From NCBI GenBank assembly GCA_038329865.1, contig JBBQNK010000016.1, forward strand, positions 26,253-90,252: 64,000 bases of DNA. Direction: 5' to 3'. Numbering within the stretch: position 1 is the stretch's first letter; each line of letters begins with the position of its first letter. The stretch comes from JANMES01 sp038329865 (GTDB lineage: Bacteria > Planctomycetota > Phycisphaerae > Tepidisphaerales > Tepidisphaeraceae). The position numbers and the translations under genes were made by a program. Of this stretch, positions 8,985 to 16,858 are shown one piece after another. A model generated the notes under the pieces. The model was not told the DNA's origin, did not search any database, and was given only the letters and a program-made list of their open reading frames with translations.

Positions 8985-9737
8985 ATGTTCAAACTCACCC
9001 ACAAAGTCGCCCTCGTCACCGGTTCCTCCACCGGCATCGGCCAGGCGATCGCCGTTTCCCTCGCGACTCAAGGCGCGCGCGTGATTCTGTCCGACAAGCC
9101 GGAAAAATCGCTCGATGAAACCGCCGGCAAGATCGCCGCCGTCGGCGGGAAGTCGGCGGTCGTGCCGATCGACGTGCGCGATCTCGGCCAAGTCGAATCC
9201 GGCGCGGCGGCGGCGCACAAAGTGTTCGGCAAGGTCGACATTCTCGTCAACAACGCCGGCATCAACCGCCCCAAGGCCGGGCTTGAAGTCGACCCCGCCA
9301 ACTGGGAAGACCACTACAACACCAACGTGCGCGGCGGGTTTTTTCTCGCGCAGAAGATCGCCCCCGCGATGATCGCCGCCGGCAACGGGCGGGTGATTTT
9401 CATCTCCAGCCAGTCAGGGCTGATCGGCATTCCCGGCCAGCCGGTGTATTGCTCGACCAAGGGCGCGGTGATCCAGCTCGTTCGCACGCTCGGCGTGGAG
9501 TGGGCGAAGCACGGCATTACGGTGAACTCCGTCGCGCCGACGTTCGTTGAAACGAATCTCACCCGCGAGCGATTGAAGAACCCGGAGTTCAACAAATTCG
9601 TGCTCGGCAAAATCCCCTGCGGGAAGCTCGCGACGCCGGAGCAGATCGGCGCGGCCGTCGCGTTCCTCGCCAGCGACGAGGCCGCGATGGTCAACTGCCA
9701 TACGCTCTGCGTCGACGGCGGATGGACGGCCTGGTAA
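8985..9737 (+). CDS. Short-chain dehydrogenase/reductase (SDR)
   Basis: Classical SDR of 250 residues, NAD(P)-dependent oxidoreductase. The nucleotide site TGSSTGIGQ is at 12-20, the NNAG motif near 89, and the catalytic set is the SSQSG serine near 142 with Y155 and K159 (YCSTK). The C-terminus ends in CVDGGWTAW. The frame is open back to 8895 but that part lies in the inverted repeat, so ATG 8985 is preferred. It follows the HisD-like gene in the same direction. In characterised DHPS catabolism an SDR (HpsO) accompanies HpsN, which supports but does not prove a sulfonate or polyol role. Confidence 0.88.
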   Translation: MFKLTHKVALVTGSSTGIGQAIAVSLATQGARVILSDKPEKSLDETAGKIAAVGGKSAVVPIDVRDLGQVESGAAAAHKVFGKVDILVNNAGINRPKAGLEVDPANWEDHYNTNVRGGFFLAQKIAPAMIAAGNGRVIFISSQSGLIGIPGQPVYCSTKGAVIQLVRTLGVEWAKHGITVNSVAPTFVETNLTRERLKNPEFNKFVLGKIPCGKLATPEQIGAAVAFLASDEAAMVNCHTLCVDGGWTAW

Positions 9738-9777
9738 ACAACTTTCGCGATGAGAATCTCGAAACGGTGCGCGATCA

Positions 9778-10392
9778 ATGGTTCGCTACCGCTGTCGAAA
9801 ATCTCAGAGGGAAAATGATTTGAAGCGCCCGCCGGCCACCAACTTCGGAAAGACTCTGCGCGATCTCCGCCATCAGCGCGGCTTGACGCTGGTCGCCTTG
9901 GCGACTCAAGCCGGAATCACCAAGGGTTACCTTTCCAAGATCGAGCGATCGACCAACCCGCCGACGTTTTCCACGCTGCAGTCGCTGGCCAATGCGCTCG
10001 AAACGGAAATGAGCGAGTTGCTCGCGACGCAGTGCGTGCCAGTGGTGTCGCGGAATCTGGAAATTCACAAGCCCGGCGAAGGCACGTGGCAGGCGTCGCA
10101 CGCGCTCGGCGGGTATCAGTTTCTCTCGCTGCTCGGATCTTACCGGAACAAATACATGTCGCCGTTTTTAATGCGCGTGCCGCCGGGTAGCACGATCGCG
10201 TTTCACCACGACGGTGAGGAATTTTTGTACGCGCTCGTCGGCTCGGTGGAGTTGGAATATGAAGGGAAGAAGTTTCTGCTGAAGCAAGGGACGTCGGCGT
10301 ATCTGGATTCCCGAATTCGCCATCGGTTTCATAACCACGGTTCGAAAGAAGCGGAGTTACTGGCAGTGAATTTTGCGTATCGGCGGTTTTGA
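9778..10392 (+). CDS. XRE-family regulator with C-terminal cupin
   Basis: Transcription regulator with an N-terminal helix-turn-helix (about residues 22-78; LVALATQAGITKGYLSKIER is the recognition unit) and a C-terminal cupin barrel (about 125-200; GEEFLYALVGSVELEYEGK, DSRIRHRFHNHG). Such proteins sense small metabolites through the cupin and often control the adjoining catabolic genes. The ATG at 9778 gives 204 residues. A TTG at 9820 is preceded by AGAGGGAAA (9806-9814) and may be the true start, giving 190 residues. It lies 40 bases after the SDR stop and is probably cotranscribed with it. Confidence 0.87.
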   Translation: MVRYRCRKSQRENDLKRPPATNFGKTLRDLRHQRGLTLVALATQAGITKGYLSKIERSTNPPTFSTLQSLANALETEMSELLATQCVPVVSRNLEIHKPGEGTWQASHALGGYQFLSLLGSYRNKYMSPFLMRVPPGSTIAFHHDGEEFLYALVGSVELEYEGKKFLLKQGTSAYLDSRIRHRFHNHGSKEAELLAVNFAYRRF

Positions 10393-10402
10393 ATTCATCG
10401 GT

Positions 10403-10446
10403 CCGTCCCGCTTCTCAAACGTTCTCGTCCCGCTGAAGCGGGACGG
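10403..10446. repeat. Inverted repeat built of CCGTCCCGCTT words
   Basis: The arms CCGTCCCGCTT and AAGCGGGACGG flank about 20 bases that contain a third GTCCCGCT word. It lies between two codirectional genes, and no U-tract follows. Confidence 0.65.
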
Positions 10447-10495
10447 GCCAGTGAAGAATATTTCACGACCCCGAACGCGGACCGAAACATATACA

Positions 10496-11351
10496 ATGAA
10501 CGACTCCCAATTCATGCTCTTCAGCAAACACCTGCAGGCCCTCCCGATCGGAGAAGCGGGCGCAGCGATGCGCGCCATTGGCCTGACAAAGATCGACCTC
10601 ACCGTCCGCCCCGGCGGGCATGTCGAACCCGCCCGCGCCGAGTCTGAACTTCCCGCGGCGGCGGAAGCGTTGAAAGCAGTGGGCGTGTCGATCGGGATGA
10701 TTTCAACCAACATCACCGATGCGGGCGATGCGAATACAGAGCGCGTCCTGCGAACGGCTGCCTCGCTCGGGATCGGCTACTACAAACTCGGCTATTTTCA
10801 GTACAGAGGCTTCGGCACGCTACGCACGCAGCGAGTAGAAGTCGCGGTGCGACTGAAGGACCTGGCCGCGATGAACGCGGCGCTCAACATCCACGGCGGT
10901 TATCACAATCACAGCGACACGTTCTTCGGCGCGAACTTGGCCGATCTCGATCACGTGCTTTCCGCGATCGACTCGAAGCACCTCGGCATCTACTTTCGAC
11001 CCCGCCCATGCCACCATCGAAGGCGGTAGTGCCGGATGGCGGATGGCGCTCGACCTGATCGCGCCGCGAGTGACGATGCTGGCGGTCAAAGATTTCCGCT
11101 GGGTCGAAGGCGAGCACCGCTACGCCGGTGGCCGGCGGCACAGCGTGGAGTTCTGCCCCCTCGCCGACGGCAACACGCCTTGGCCGGAGGTGCTGGCGAT
11201 TTTGAAGGCGACTAACTTCGCGGGGCCGATCTCGTTTCATTCCGAGTACCAGGGGCCGCACAGTTTTGCGGATTTAGATGCGACGGAAGTGATCGAGCAG
11301 ACGGCGAAGGATGTAGAGCTGTTTCGTTCGTGGATGGATGGCATTGGGTAG
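10496..11351 (+). pseudogene. Sugar phosphate isomerase/epimerase-like TIM barrel, one-base frameshift
   Basis: Two overlapping-frame pieces together make one xylose-isomerase-like TIM-barrel protein of about 285 residues. The first piece (from ATG 10496) runs through GYHNHSDTFFG and ends shortly after HLGIYF. The second resumes with DPAHATIEGG, the metal-site strand expected next, and continues through VKDFRW and ISFHSEYQG to the stop at 11351. The break is at the TTT of 10994-10996; removing one T restores a single reading frame. It is therefore a recent frameshift mutation or a sequencing/assembly error. The role is probably a sugar or polyol isomerase/epimerase in the same cluster as the SDR and HisD-like enzymes. 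Confidence 0.82.
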
Positions 11352-11390
11352 GACATTTCGGTCTGTTACGAATCGGCGTTCGCGCCTTCG

Positions 11391-11522
11391 GTGGCACAGA
11401 CATTCCTGTCTGTGACGAAGCGAGGTACGCCTCGATTCGTACGCGGATGCGCTGTCGTCGGACAGAAGAGTACGGACGGATGAGTACATCCGCCCGTCAC
11501 AGACAAGAATGCCTGTGCTACC
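11391..11522. repeat. Inverted repeat family B (CACAGACATTCC), copy 1
   Basis: The left arm GTGGCACAGACATTCCTGTC contains its own small palindrome, and the right arm near 11496-11522 is its complement with a few changes. The interior also holds a conserved TACTCATCCGTCCG-like block. It lies between convergent genes. Related copies are at 40821 and 45921. Confidence 0.88.
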
Positions 11523-11538
11523 AAAGAGAAGAAGAAAC

Positions 11539-12546
11539 TCACGTCGATCGGTCGTAAATCTCCGGCGTGATCGCGCCGATCGGTTTTTCACCGCGGGCGA
11601 ATCGCAGGAGATTTTCGACCGCGCGCCCGCCACACTCGATGAGCCGGTCCGGCGTCGGGCCGCCGATGTGGGGGAGCATCGTCACGTTCGGCAGGCCGCG
11701 CAGCGGCGAGTCGGGCGGCGGCGGTTCGGATTCGTAGACGTCCAGGCCGAACTGAATTTTCCCTTCGAGCGCGATCTTGATCAGTGCCGCTTCATCCACC
11801 ACCGCCCCGCGGCCGACGTTCACGAACACCGCGCCCGGAGGTAGCAGGCGGAAGAGTTCTTCCGTGATCGAGTGACGCGTGGCCGGCGTGAGCGCTTCGA
11901 CTTCCACCAGCACTTCTGACGATGCAAATAATTCCTCGAGCGAATCGACCGGCGTGACGCCCTGCTCGAGAAACACCTGCTTGGGCACCCCGGCGGAGTA
12001 CGAACTTATCCGGCAGCCGAACGGCTTGAGCAGCGTGACGAGGAATCGCGCGATGTGCCCGAAGCCATGCAACCCGACGCGGCGCCCGAACAGCCCGCGA
12101 TCGCCGACGCTGCCGAACGCCGGCCAGCTTTTGTCGTGGTGCATCGTAAACGAGATCGCCGTCACCTTTCGCAGCGCGCACAGGATCAGCAGCAGCGCAC
12201 ACTCCGCGACGGAAGGCGCCGCCAGTTCGCCCCAGTTGGTGACGAGCAGGCCGTTCTCGATCATCTGGCGCGAAACCAGTTGCCGAACCCCGCCGGTGCT
12301 ATGCGCGACGATTTTCAGCCCCGGCAGCGCCGCCGGCGGAACTGTGGGCGTGCCCCAGCAGCTCAGGACCGCGTCGGGCTTCAGTTCTGCAAATTTCCCG
12401 GACCAGCGCGGCTTCGCGAAATCGGCATCGTCGATTCGTACGACTTCGCCGAACGCCGCTTGCAACGCCGCCAGCATCTCGTCATTCAAAAACTGATCGA
12501 ACCAGTTCGACGGCACGGCGAGCATTAGTTTCGGCTTGGGGGTCAT
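11539..12546 (-). CDS. D-2-hydroxyacid dehydrogenase family protein
   Basis: NAD-dependent D-isomer-specific 2-hydroxyacid dehydrogenase of 335 residues. The Rossmann motif is LHGFGHIARF (GxGxxG) near 160-170. The catalytic arginine region is VEVEALTPATRH near 220, the glutamate region NVGRGAVVDEAAL near 245-258, and the histidine is in MLPHIGG near 293. The start MTPKPK at 12546 is preceded by AAGGAAC at a proper distance and is preferred over 12576. It converges on the frameshifted isomerase gene and could reduce or oxidise a 2-keto or hydroxy sugar acid from that cluster. The substrate is unknown. Confidence 0.86.
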   Translation of the reverse strand: MTPKPKLMLAVPSNWFDQFLNDEMLAALQAAFGEVVRIDDADFAKPRWSGKFAELKPDAVLSCWGTPTVPPAALPGLKIVAHSTGGVRQLVSRQMIENGLLVTNWGELAAPSVAECALLLILCALRKVTAISFTMHHDKSWPAFGSVGDRGLFGRRVGLHGFGHIARFLVTLLKPFGCRISSYSAGVPKQVFLEQGVTPVDSLEELFASSEVLVEVEALTPATRHSITEELFRLLPPGAVFVNVGRGAVVDEAALIKIALEGKIQFGLDVYESEPPPPDSPLRGLPNVTMLPHIGGPTPDRLIECGGRAVENLLRFARGEKPIGAITPEIYDRST

Positions 12547-12593
12547 GGGTTCCTTCGAATTTCCAGAGCGTATCAACTTCAGCCTCTCGTCAA

Positions 12594-12664
12594 CCTAAGG
12601 GACTCCGAAGGATCTGGCTGATCTCCCCGTGGACGCCAGATCCTTCGGCGTCCCTCAGGATGAC
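12594..12664. repeat. Inverted repeat family A, copy 2
   Basis: This is a degenerate copy (CCTAAGGGACTCCGAAGGATC against GATCCTTCGGCGTCCCTCAGG) between two minus-strand genes. The arm mismatches are partly compensated on both sides (GGGACTCC/GGCGTCCC), which suggests some pressure on pairing. Confidence 0.85.
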
Positions 12665-12708
12665 GAGAGTCGCACAGAGGTCGTTCCCGTTGAGGTCTCA
12701 ACGCTAAG

Positions 12709-13674
12709 TCACTGCATAACGGCGATCGGTTGCCCGGCGCGGAGCGTCGTGCGATCCGTCGCTGACTGAATATCGCGCGACAGTTGCTGCTTGAGCAGGT
12801 CGACCGACGGAAATTTCCGCTGGTCGCGCAGCCAGTCGATCAGCTCGATGTCGATCGTGCGATCGTACAGATCGCCGGCAAAGCCGATGAGGTGCGCCTC
12901 CACTTGCGGCGGGTGATCGCCGAAGGTCGGCATCGTGCCGATGCTGAGGGCGGCCGGGTGCGTGCGGCCGTCGACGGTGCATCGCGCGGCGTACACGCCC
13001 TCGGCGGGGATGAGTTGTTCCGTGACGAGCAGGTTCGCCGTCGGCACGCCGATCGTGCGGCCGCGCTGGTGGCCGCGCGTCACCGGGCCGCGCAGCAGGT
13101 ACGGCCTGCCAAGGCAGATCGCGGCATCTCGTGCCCGGCCGAACGAGAGCAGCCAGCGGATCAGCGAGCTGCTCACCGGCACGATCTGCAGATCCAGCAG
13201 CGGCACGGCCACGCCGTCGATTTCGTGCAGCTTCACGCTGCTGTCGCTGCACCAGTCGCGCAGCCGATCGATCGTACCGCCGCGGCCTTTGCCGAAGGTG
13301 AAGTTCGCGCCTTCGATCAGATGGGAGGGCCTGACCTTGTCGCGCAGGATTTCCCAGAACCGCTCGGCTGTCACGTTCAGCACTTCCGGCGTCGGCGCGA
13401 GCTCTACGAGATGATCCACGCCCGCCTCGGCCAGCAACTGGTGCTTCAATGGCAACGGCAGCAGTCGCGGCGGCGCGAATTCGGGGCGGAGAACGGTCAG
13501 CGGGTGCGGCTCAAACGTGACGATCGTCACGCCCGTCGCTCCGGCGGATTTGAGCGATCGGCCGAGCGCGAGAATGCTCGCGTGCCCGCGGTGCAGGCCG
13601 TCGAAGTTGCCGACCGACATCGCCAGCCCCGGCGGGAGCGATGCGAGTCCTTCCAGACCGTGACGGACATTCAT
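12709..13674 (-). CDS. ribF: Bifunctional riboflavin kinase / FAD synthetase
   Basis: Makes FMN and FAD from riboflavin in the cytoplasm; 321 residues, normal for RibF. The N-terminal FMN adenylyltransferase domain has GNFDGLHRGH near 22-31 and GKGRGG near 125-130. The C-terminal kinase domain has TRGHQRGRTIGVPTANL near 192-208 and the closing DIELIDWLRDQRKF near 275-290. A single gene with no operon partner in view; a family A repeat separates it from the downstream dehydrogenase gene. Confidence 0.93.
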   Translation of the reverse strand: MNVRHGLEGLASLPPGLAMSVGNFDGLHRGHASILALGRSLKSAGATGVTIVTFEPHPLTVLRPEFAPPRLLPLPLKHQLLAEAGVDHLVELAPTPEVLNVTAERFWEILRDKVRPSHLIEGANFTFGKGRGGTIDRLRDWCSDSSVKLHEIDGVAVPLLDLQIVPVSSSLIRWLLSFGRARDAAICLGRPYLLRGPVTRGHQRGRTIGVPTANLLVTEQLIPAEGVYAARCTVDGRTHPAALSIGTMPTFGDHPPQVEAHLIGFAGDLYDRTIDIELIDWLRDQRKFPSVDLLKQQLSRDIQSATDRTTLRAGQPIAVMQ

Positions 13675-13732
13675 ACAGCAAAAGGTAACGCAGGCTCGCG
13701 TGTTTGCGAAGCGCGGGCGAGACGTGAGACGG

Positions 13733-14875
13733 TCAGCCGTCTAATTGCACGGCGATCGGCGTTTGCCGTTCCGACGTGCGTCGGAAAGAGAATCCGCCGA
13801 GCGAATCCATGATCCAGGCGAGCAGCCAGAGTAACCAGACCGCCAGCGCCATGAAGAAAAACTGCATCCCCCAGATCGGCCACGATGCAGCGAAGTAGTC
13901 GTTAAGGCGGTCGACCTGGCCGACGAGGAAAATCTGGGCGATGTACATCGCCAGGCTGCGTCGCCCGAGCCGCGCGACGAACGGCATGACGGCCGAATCG
14001 CGCAGCCAGCGCCAGGCGAGGTCGGTCGTCGTCAGCACCAGTCCGACCAGCCCGAGGTATCGCAGCAATTCGCCGAGGGTGAGCGGGTTTTTCCAGAACA
14101 CCAGGCCAGGCACGTTAAACGTCAGTCCGAAGTGCGAACCGTACGCCGCGAATAAAAGAAAGATCGACAACGCGAGAAAGCCCAGCGTCGTGCCGATCTT
14201 CACGCGTTGAGAAACGTGGTCGTACTTCTTCAACGCCCCGCCGGCGAGCAGGCCGATCAGGAACGGGAACTGCCAGAGCATCAAAAAGAACGTCTGCGTG
14301 ATCGGGAATGAGTACGCCGCGTATTGCTCGTGGTAGTGTCCCCAGAAAAAGACCGAGACGCTGACCAGCATCACCACCCACGTCATCCCTCGTCGGATCA
14401 GTTCCAGCGCGATCGGCGTGATCGCCAGGATGATCACGTAAAACGGCAGCAAATCGTACCCTTCGCGGAACAGCAAAATGTCCCGCAAGGTCGGCAGCAT
14501 CGGCGGAAGCGCCTGGCCGCGAATCGGCAATAGCACGAGGAGTTGCCCGACCATCACAGCGCAGTGGATCCAGAAAATATAAGCCGACCGCCGGATCAGG
14601 CCGAAGTACGCGCCGCGGCGGCGTTCGGCATCCAGCACGCGCGGGAGATAAACGAAGCCGACCGTCATGCCTGAAAGCATCACGTAACCGCCGGCCGCGA
14701 AACGGGTGTATTCGGTGAAAACGGCGTGGCCTACAGACCCGAATTGCATCCCCTGCTGAACCAGGTGGACGAGCACCATGTCGATCAGGCACAGGCCCCG
14801 CCAGAAATCCAGGCGTTGATCGCGGCGCGAACTGCGTTCGAGCGGCGAGGGAGCAGTTGGCTGGCTGTAAGTCAT
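13733..14875 (-). CDS. OpgC-like integral membrane acyltransferase
   Basis: Polytopic membrane protein of 380 residues with about ten hydrophobic segments. It opens with RDQRLDFWRGLCLIDMVLVH, the hallmark of the OpgC family (succinyl transfer to periplasmic glucans) and of related membrane acyltransferases. No opgG/opgH genes are nearby, so the acceptor may be another glycan. The gene ends 58 bases before the ribF start and is read in the same direction; cotranscription is possible. The start at 14875 immediately precedes the polar leader before the family motif. Confidence 0.82.
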   Translation of the reverse strand: MTYSQPTAPSPLERSSRRDQRLDFWRGLCLIDMVLVHLVQQGMQFGSVGHAVFTEYTRFAAGGYVMLSGMTVGFVYLPRVLDAERRRGAYFGLIRRSAYIFWIHCAVMVGQLLVLLPIRGQALPPMLPTLRDILLFREGYDLLPFYVIILAITPIALELIRRGMTWVVMLVSVSVFFWGHYHEQYAAYSFPITQTFFLMLWQFPFLIGLLAGGALKKYDHVSQRVKIGTTLGFLALSIFLLFAAYGSHFGLTFNVPGLVFWKNPLTLGELLRYLGLVGLVLTTTDLAWRWLRDSAVMPFVARLGRRSLAMYIAQIFLVGQVDRLNDYFAASWPIWGMQFFFMALAVWLLWLLAWIMDSLGGFSFRRTSERQTPIAVQLDG

Positions 14876-15033
14876 TTCAAATTATGTGCTTAGTGTCGCT
14901 CAAGGACTCGTCCGGCGGGTCCCATCCATGGTCGTTTAGACCATAGCATTGTTCTAACGTCAGCGGCAACGGAAAGTTTTAGAAATTCTCAAATGATTTG
15001 TCGAACAGAAACGGGTCGTTGTTCCGATAAAAA

Positions 15034-15092
15034 ACCCGATAGGCCGCTTGGAAGCGGCTCAATGATTAGATTTCGATTTTAAGGAGTTAGGA
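15034..15092 (+). promoter_or_regulatory. 5' leader hairpin and ribosome-binding site of the Lys-rich protein gene
   Basis: A compact hairpin, GCCGCTT-GG-AAGCGGC, lies around 15042-15057, followed by AAGGAG about seven bases before the ATG at 15093. The strong Shine-Dalgarno is exceptional in this window and points to high expression of the small protein. Confidence 0.6.
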
Positions 15093-15437
15093 ATGTTTAC
15101 TCGTAAATGGGCGGTGCTCACGATCGCCGGTATCCTGGGCGTCGCGGCGATTCCCGTCATGTCGACGGCCAAGCCCGTCGTCAAACACGTGGCCGCTGTC
15201 GCGCACAAGCCGGTCGTGAAGAAGACGGTCGCGAAGAAGCCCGTCACGGCTGCTCACAAGGCAGTCGTCGCGAAGAAGGTCGTCAAAAAGGGTCACAAGG
15301 CCGTCGCCAAAAAGCACGGCAAGAAGGCACCCGTGAAACACGTGACCAAGAAGCCCGTCATCTCGACGGCCAAGGTCACGACGCACAAGACCGTCGCCGC
15401 TAAGCCGGTGATTGTTGCGCCGCCGTCGATGTTTTAA
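15093..15437 (+). CDS. Secreted Lys/Val/Ala/His-rich small repeat protein
   Basis: A 114-residue protein with a signal peptide (MFTRKWAVLTIAGILGVAAI, cleavage probably near STA-KP) followed by a strongly basic, low-complexity chain of KPVVKK, VAKKPV, HKAVVAKK and KHVTKKPV words. It has few acidic residues beyond the leader and resembles histone H1-like or AlgP-like tails in composition, but the signal peptide places it outside the cytoplasm. It has its own strong ribosome-binding site and an intrinsic terminator, so it is an independent gene. Possible roles are binding to anionic polysaccharide or to the cell surface; nothing in the sequence proves one. Confidence 0.85.
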   Translation: MFTRKWAVLTIAGILGVAAIPVMSTAKPVVKHVAAVAHKPVVKKTVAKKPVTAAHKAVVAKKVVKKGHKAVAKKHGKKAPVKHVTKKPVISTAKVTTHKTVAAKPVIVAPPSMF

Positions 15438-15467
15438 TCGTCGCTGGCAAGAAATTTGTAAATTCAT

Positions 15468-15507
15468 ACGCGGGTCGATGAATGCTCATCGATCCGCGTT
15501 TGTTTTT
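15468..15507 (+). terminator. Intrinsic terminator of the Lys-rich gene
   Basis: Two 14-base arms (15468-15481 and 15486-15499, one G-T mismatch) with a 4-base loop are followed by TTGTTTTT. This is a textbook Rho-independent terminator, unlike the U-less inverted repeat just downstream. Confidence 0.88.
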
Positions 15508-15518
15508 GGAATGAATTG

Positions 15519-15574
15519 CACGCCGGTCGCTGTGCGACTGGATTCCGGAATCCGGTCGCACAGCGACCGGCGTG
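15519..15574. repeat. Inverted repeat family D (CACGCCGGTCGC), copy 1
   Basis: The arms CACGCCGGTCGCTGTGCGAC and the complement are nearly perfect, with a short loop around GATTCCGGAATC. It sits between convergent genes, right after a true terminator. A second copy is at 61593. Confidence 0.88.
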
Positions 15575-15633
15575 GGAAGATTCAGTATTTTCAATATACC
15601 GCGCCTGAGGTCGCAACTTCGACCAGACTCAAA

Positions 15634-16767
15634 TCACTCCGCCTGCGGCGCGGGCAGATCGGCGATGAATTCGGCGAGTTCTTTTCCGGTCGGGCTGTTG
15701 GCCGAGCGGACGTAAAACCCGCTCGTCGCCACGCCGCAGCAGAGGCTTTGCTCCAGGTCGAACCCGAGCGTGCGCCCGACGCAGAAGCCGGCGTTAAAGT
15801 GGTCGCCGGCGCCGGTGCTGATCTTCGGCTGCTGCACGAACGGCCCGAGGAACTTGGCGGAGCCTTCTTTCGTCGCGGCTGCTGCGCCTTTGCGCGGGTG
15901 GACGACCACGCAGTGCAGGCCGAGCTTCTCCCGGATCGCGGCCGCCGTCGATTCGATCGCCGCTTCGGCATTCGCCGCCGCGGGCAAGCCCAGCACGTCC
16001 ACGATCTCTCCGGACTCTTTCAGATTCAATCCGAGAATGACGTTGATCTTGCTCTGCATCTTCGTCATGAGGTTCAGCGCCGCGAGAATGTCTGCGTGCG
16101 TGCGCTTTTCCGGGTCGGCCAGATCGATGAAGAAAGTACGATCGGAGTTCGTCACCTTCGGCAGCACCTCGTCGATGATCTTCGACCAAATGCCGTTCAT
16201 GTTGCCCAGCATCGTCCAGTTCACCATGCCGATGAGCTTCGAGCCGTCGATCAGTTTCGTGAACGCCTCCTTGCCGACTTTGGCGACGAGGTTATCCCAG
16301 TTCACGTTATCCAGGCACTCGTACTTGCCGAGCATGAGCTTTCCGTCGGAGAATTCGAGCGCATCGGTATGCCCGGCCTCGGCGATGCTGATCACATTGG
16401 CGCGTTTGCCGAAGTCTTCGAACACAGGGTGCATCGGCAATCCCAGGCTGCCGATGTACGTGACGCCGAGCCCGAAGCTCGCCAGCGCGTTGGCCATGAT
16501 CGGGCCGTTACCGCCAAGCTTGGACTGCTTCACGACCAACTCGTAATTGCTGCTTTGCCCGCCGGCCTTGACGATCTTATTGCCGAACGCGGGGATCGTA
16601 TCGATCGTGGTGTAATCAGTTGCGCTGGTGCGCTTATCGACGACGGCGATGATTTCATCGACGAATCCATCAAGCCCGACGGTGGCCTTGATTGTCGGCA
16701 AGGTGGAGACGACGGCGGCGAGTTTTTTGCTTGTTTCGGCACAGATTTGCTGACGCGTAAGCGGCAT
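15634..16767 (-). CDS. PfkB-family carbohydrate kinase
   Basis: ATP-dependent sugar or nucleoside kinase of 377 residues, ribokinase-like fold. An N-terminal glycine pair sits in KLGGNGPIMANALASFG near 83-99, and the C-terminal catalytic signature STGAGDHFNAGF (near 317-328) contains the base aspartate. It is longer than typical ribokinases (about 310), with an extra N-terminal 50 residues (TVGLDGFVDEIIAVVDKR) seen in a planctomycetal/verrucomicrobial subgroup. The substrate cannot be read from sequence. It stands alone between a convergent small gene and the PQQ-like gene. Confidence 0.85.
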   Translation of the reverse strand: MPLTRQQICAETSKKLAAVVSTLPTIKATVGLDGFVDEIIAVVDKRTSATDYTTIDTIPAFGNKIVKAGGQSSNYELVVKQSKLGGNGPIMANALASFGLGVTYIGSLGLPMHPVFEDFGKRANVISIAEAGHTDALEFSDGKLMLGKYECLDNVNWDNLVAKVGKEAFTKLIDGSKLIGMVNWTMLGNMNGIWSKIIDEVLPKVTNSDRTFFIDLADPEKRTHADILAALNLMTKMQSKINVILGLNLKESGEIVDVLGLPAAANAEAAIESTAAAIREKLGLHCVVVHPRKGAAAATKEGSAKFLGPFVQQPKISTGAGDHFNAGFCVGRTLGFDLEQSLCCGVATSGFYVRSANSPTGKELAEFIADLPAPQAE

Positions 16768-16858
16768 TGAAAAATTCCTTGTGAATAATCCTTCTGAATG
16801 ACGGGCCGGATTGTATCGATTTTACTGGAGCACGCACTCTTTGAAAATCGGCAAACCC

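Noticed and set aside
15519..15574. Calling all inverted repeats transcription terminators
   Set aside because: Most lack a T-run, some lie in divergent gaps, and real terminators stand beside two of them.
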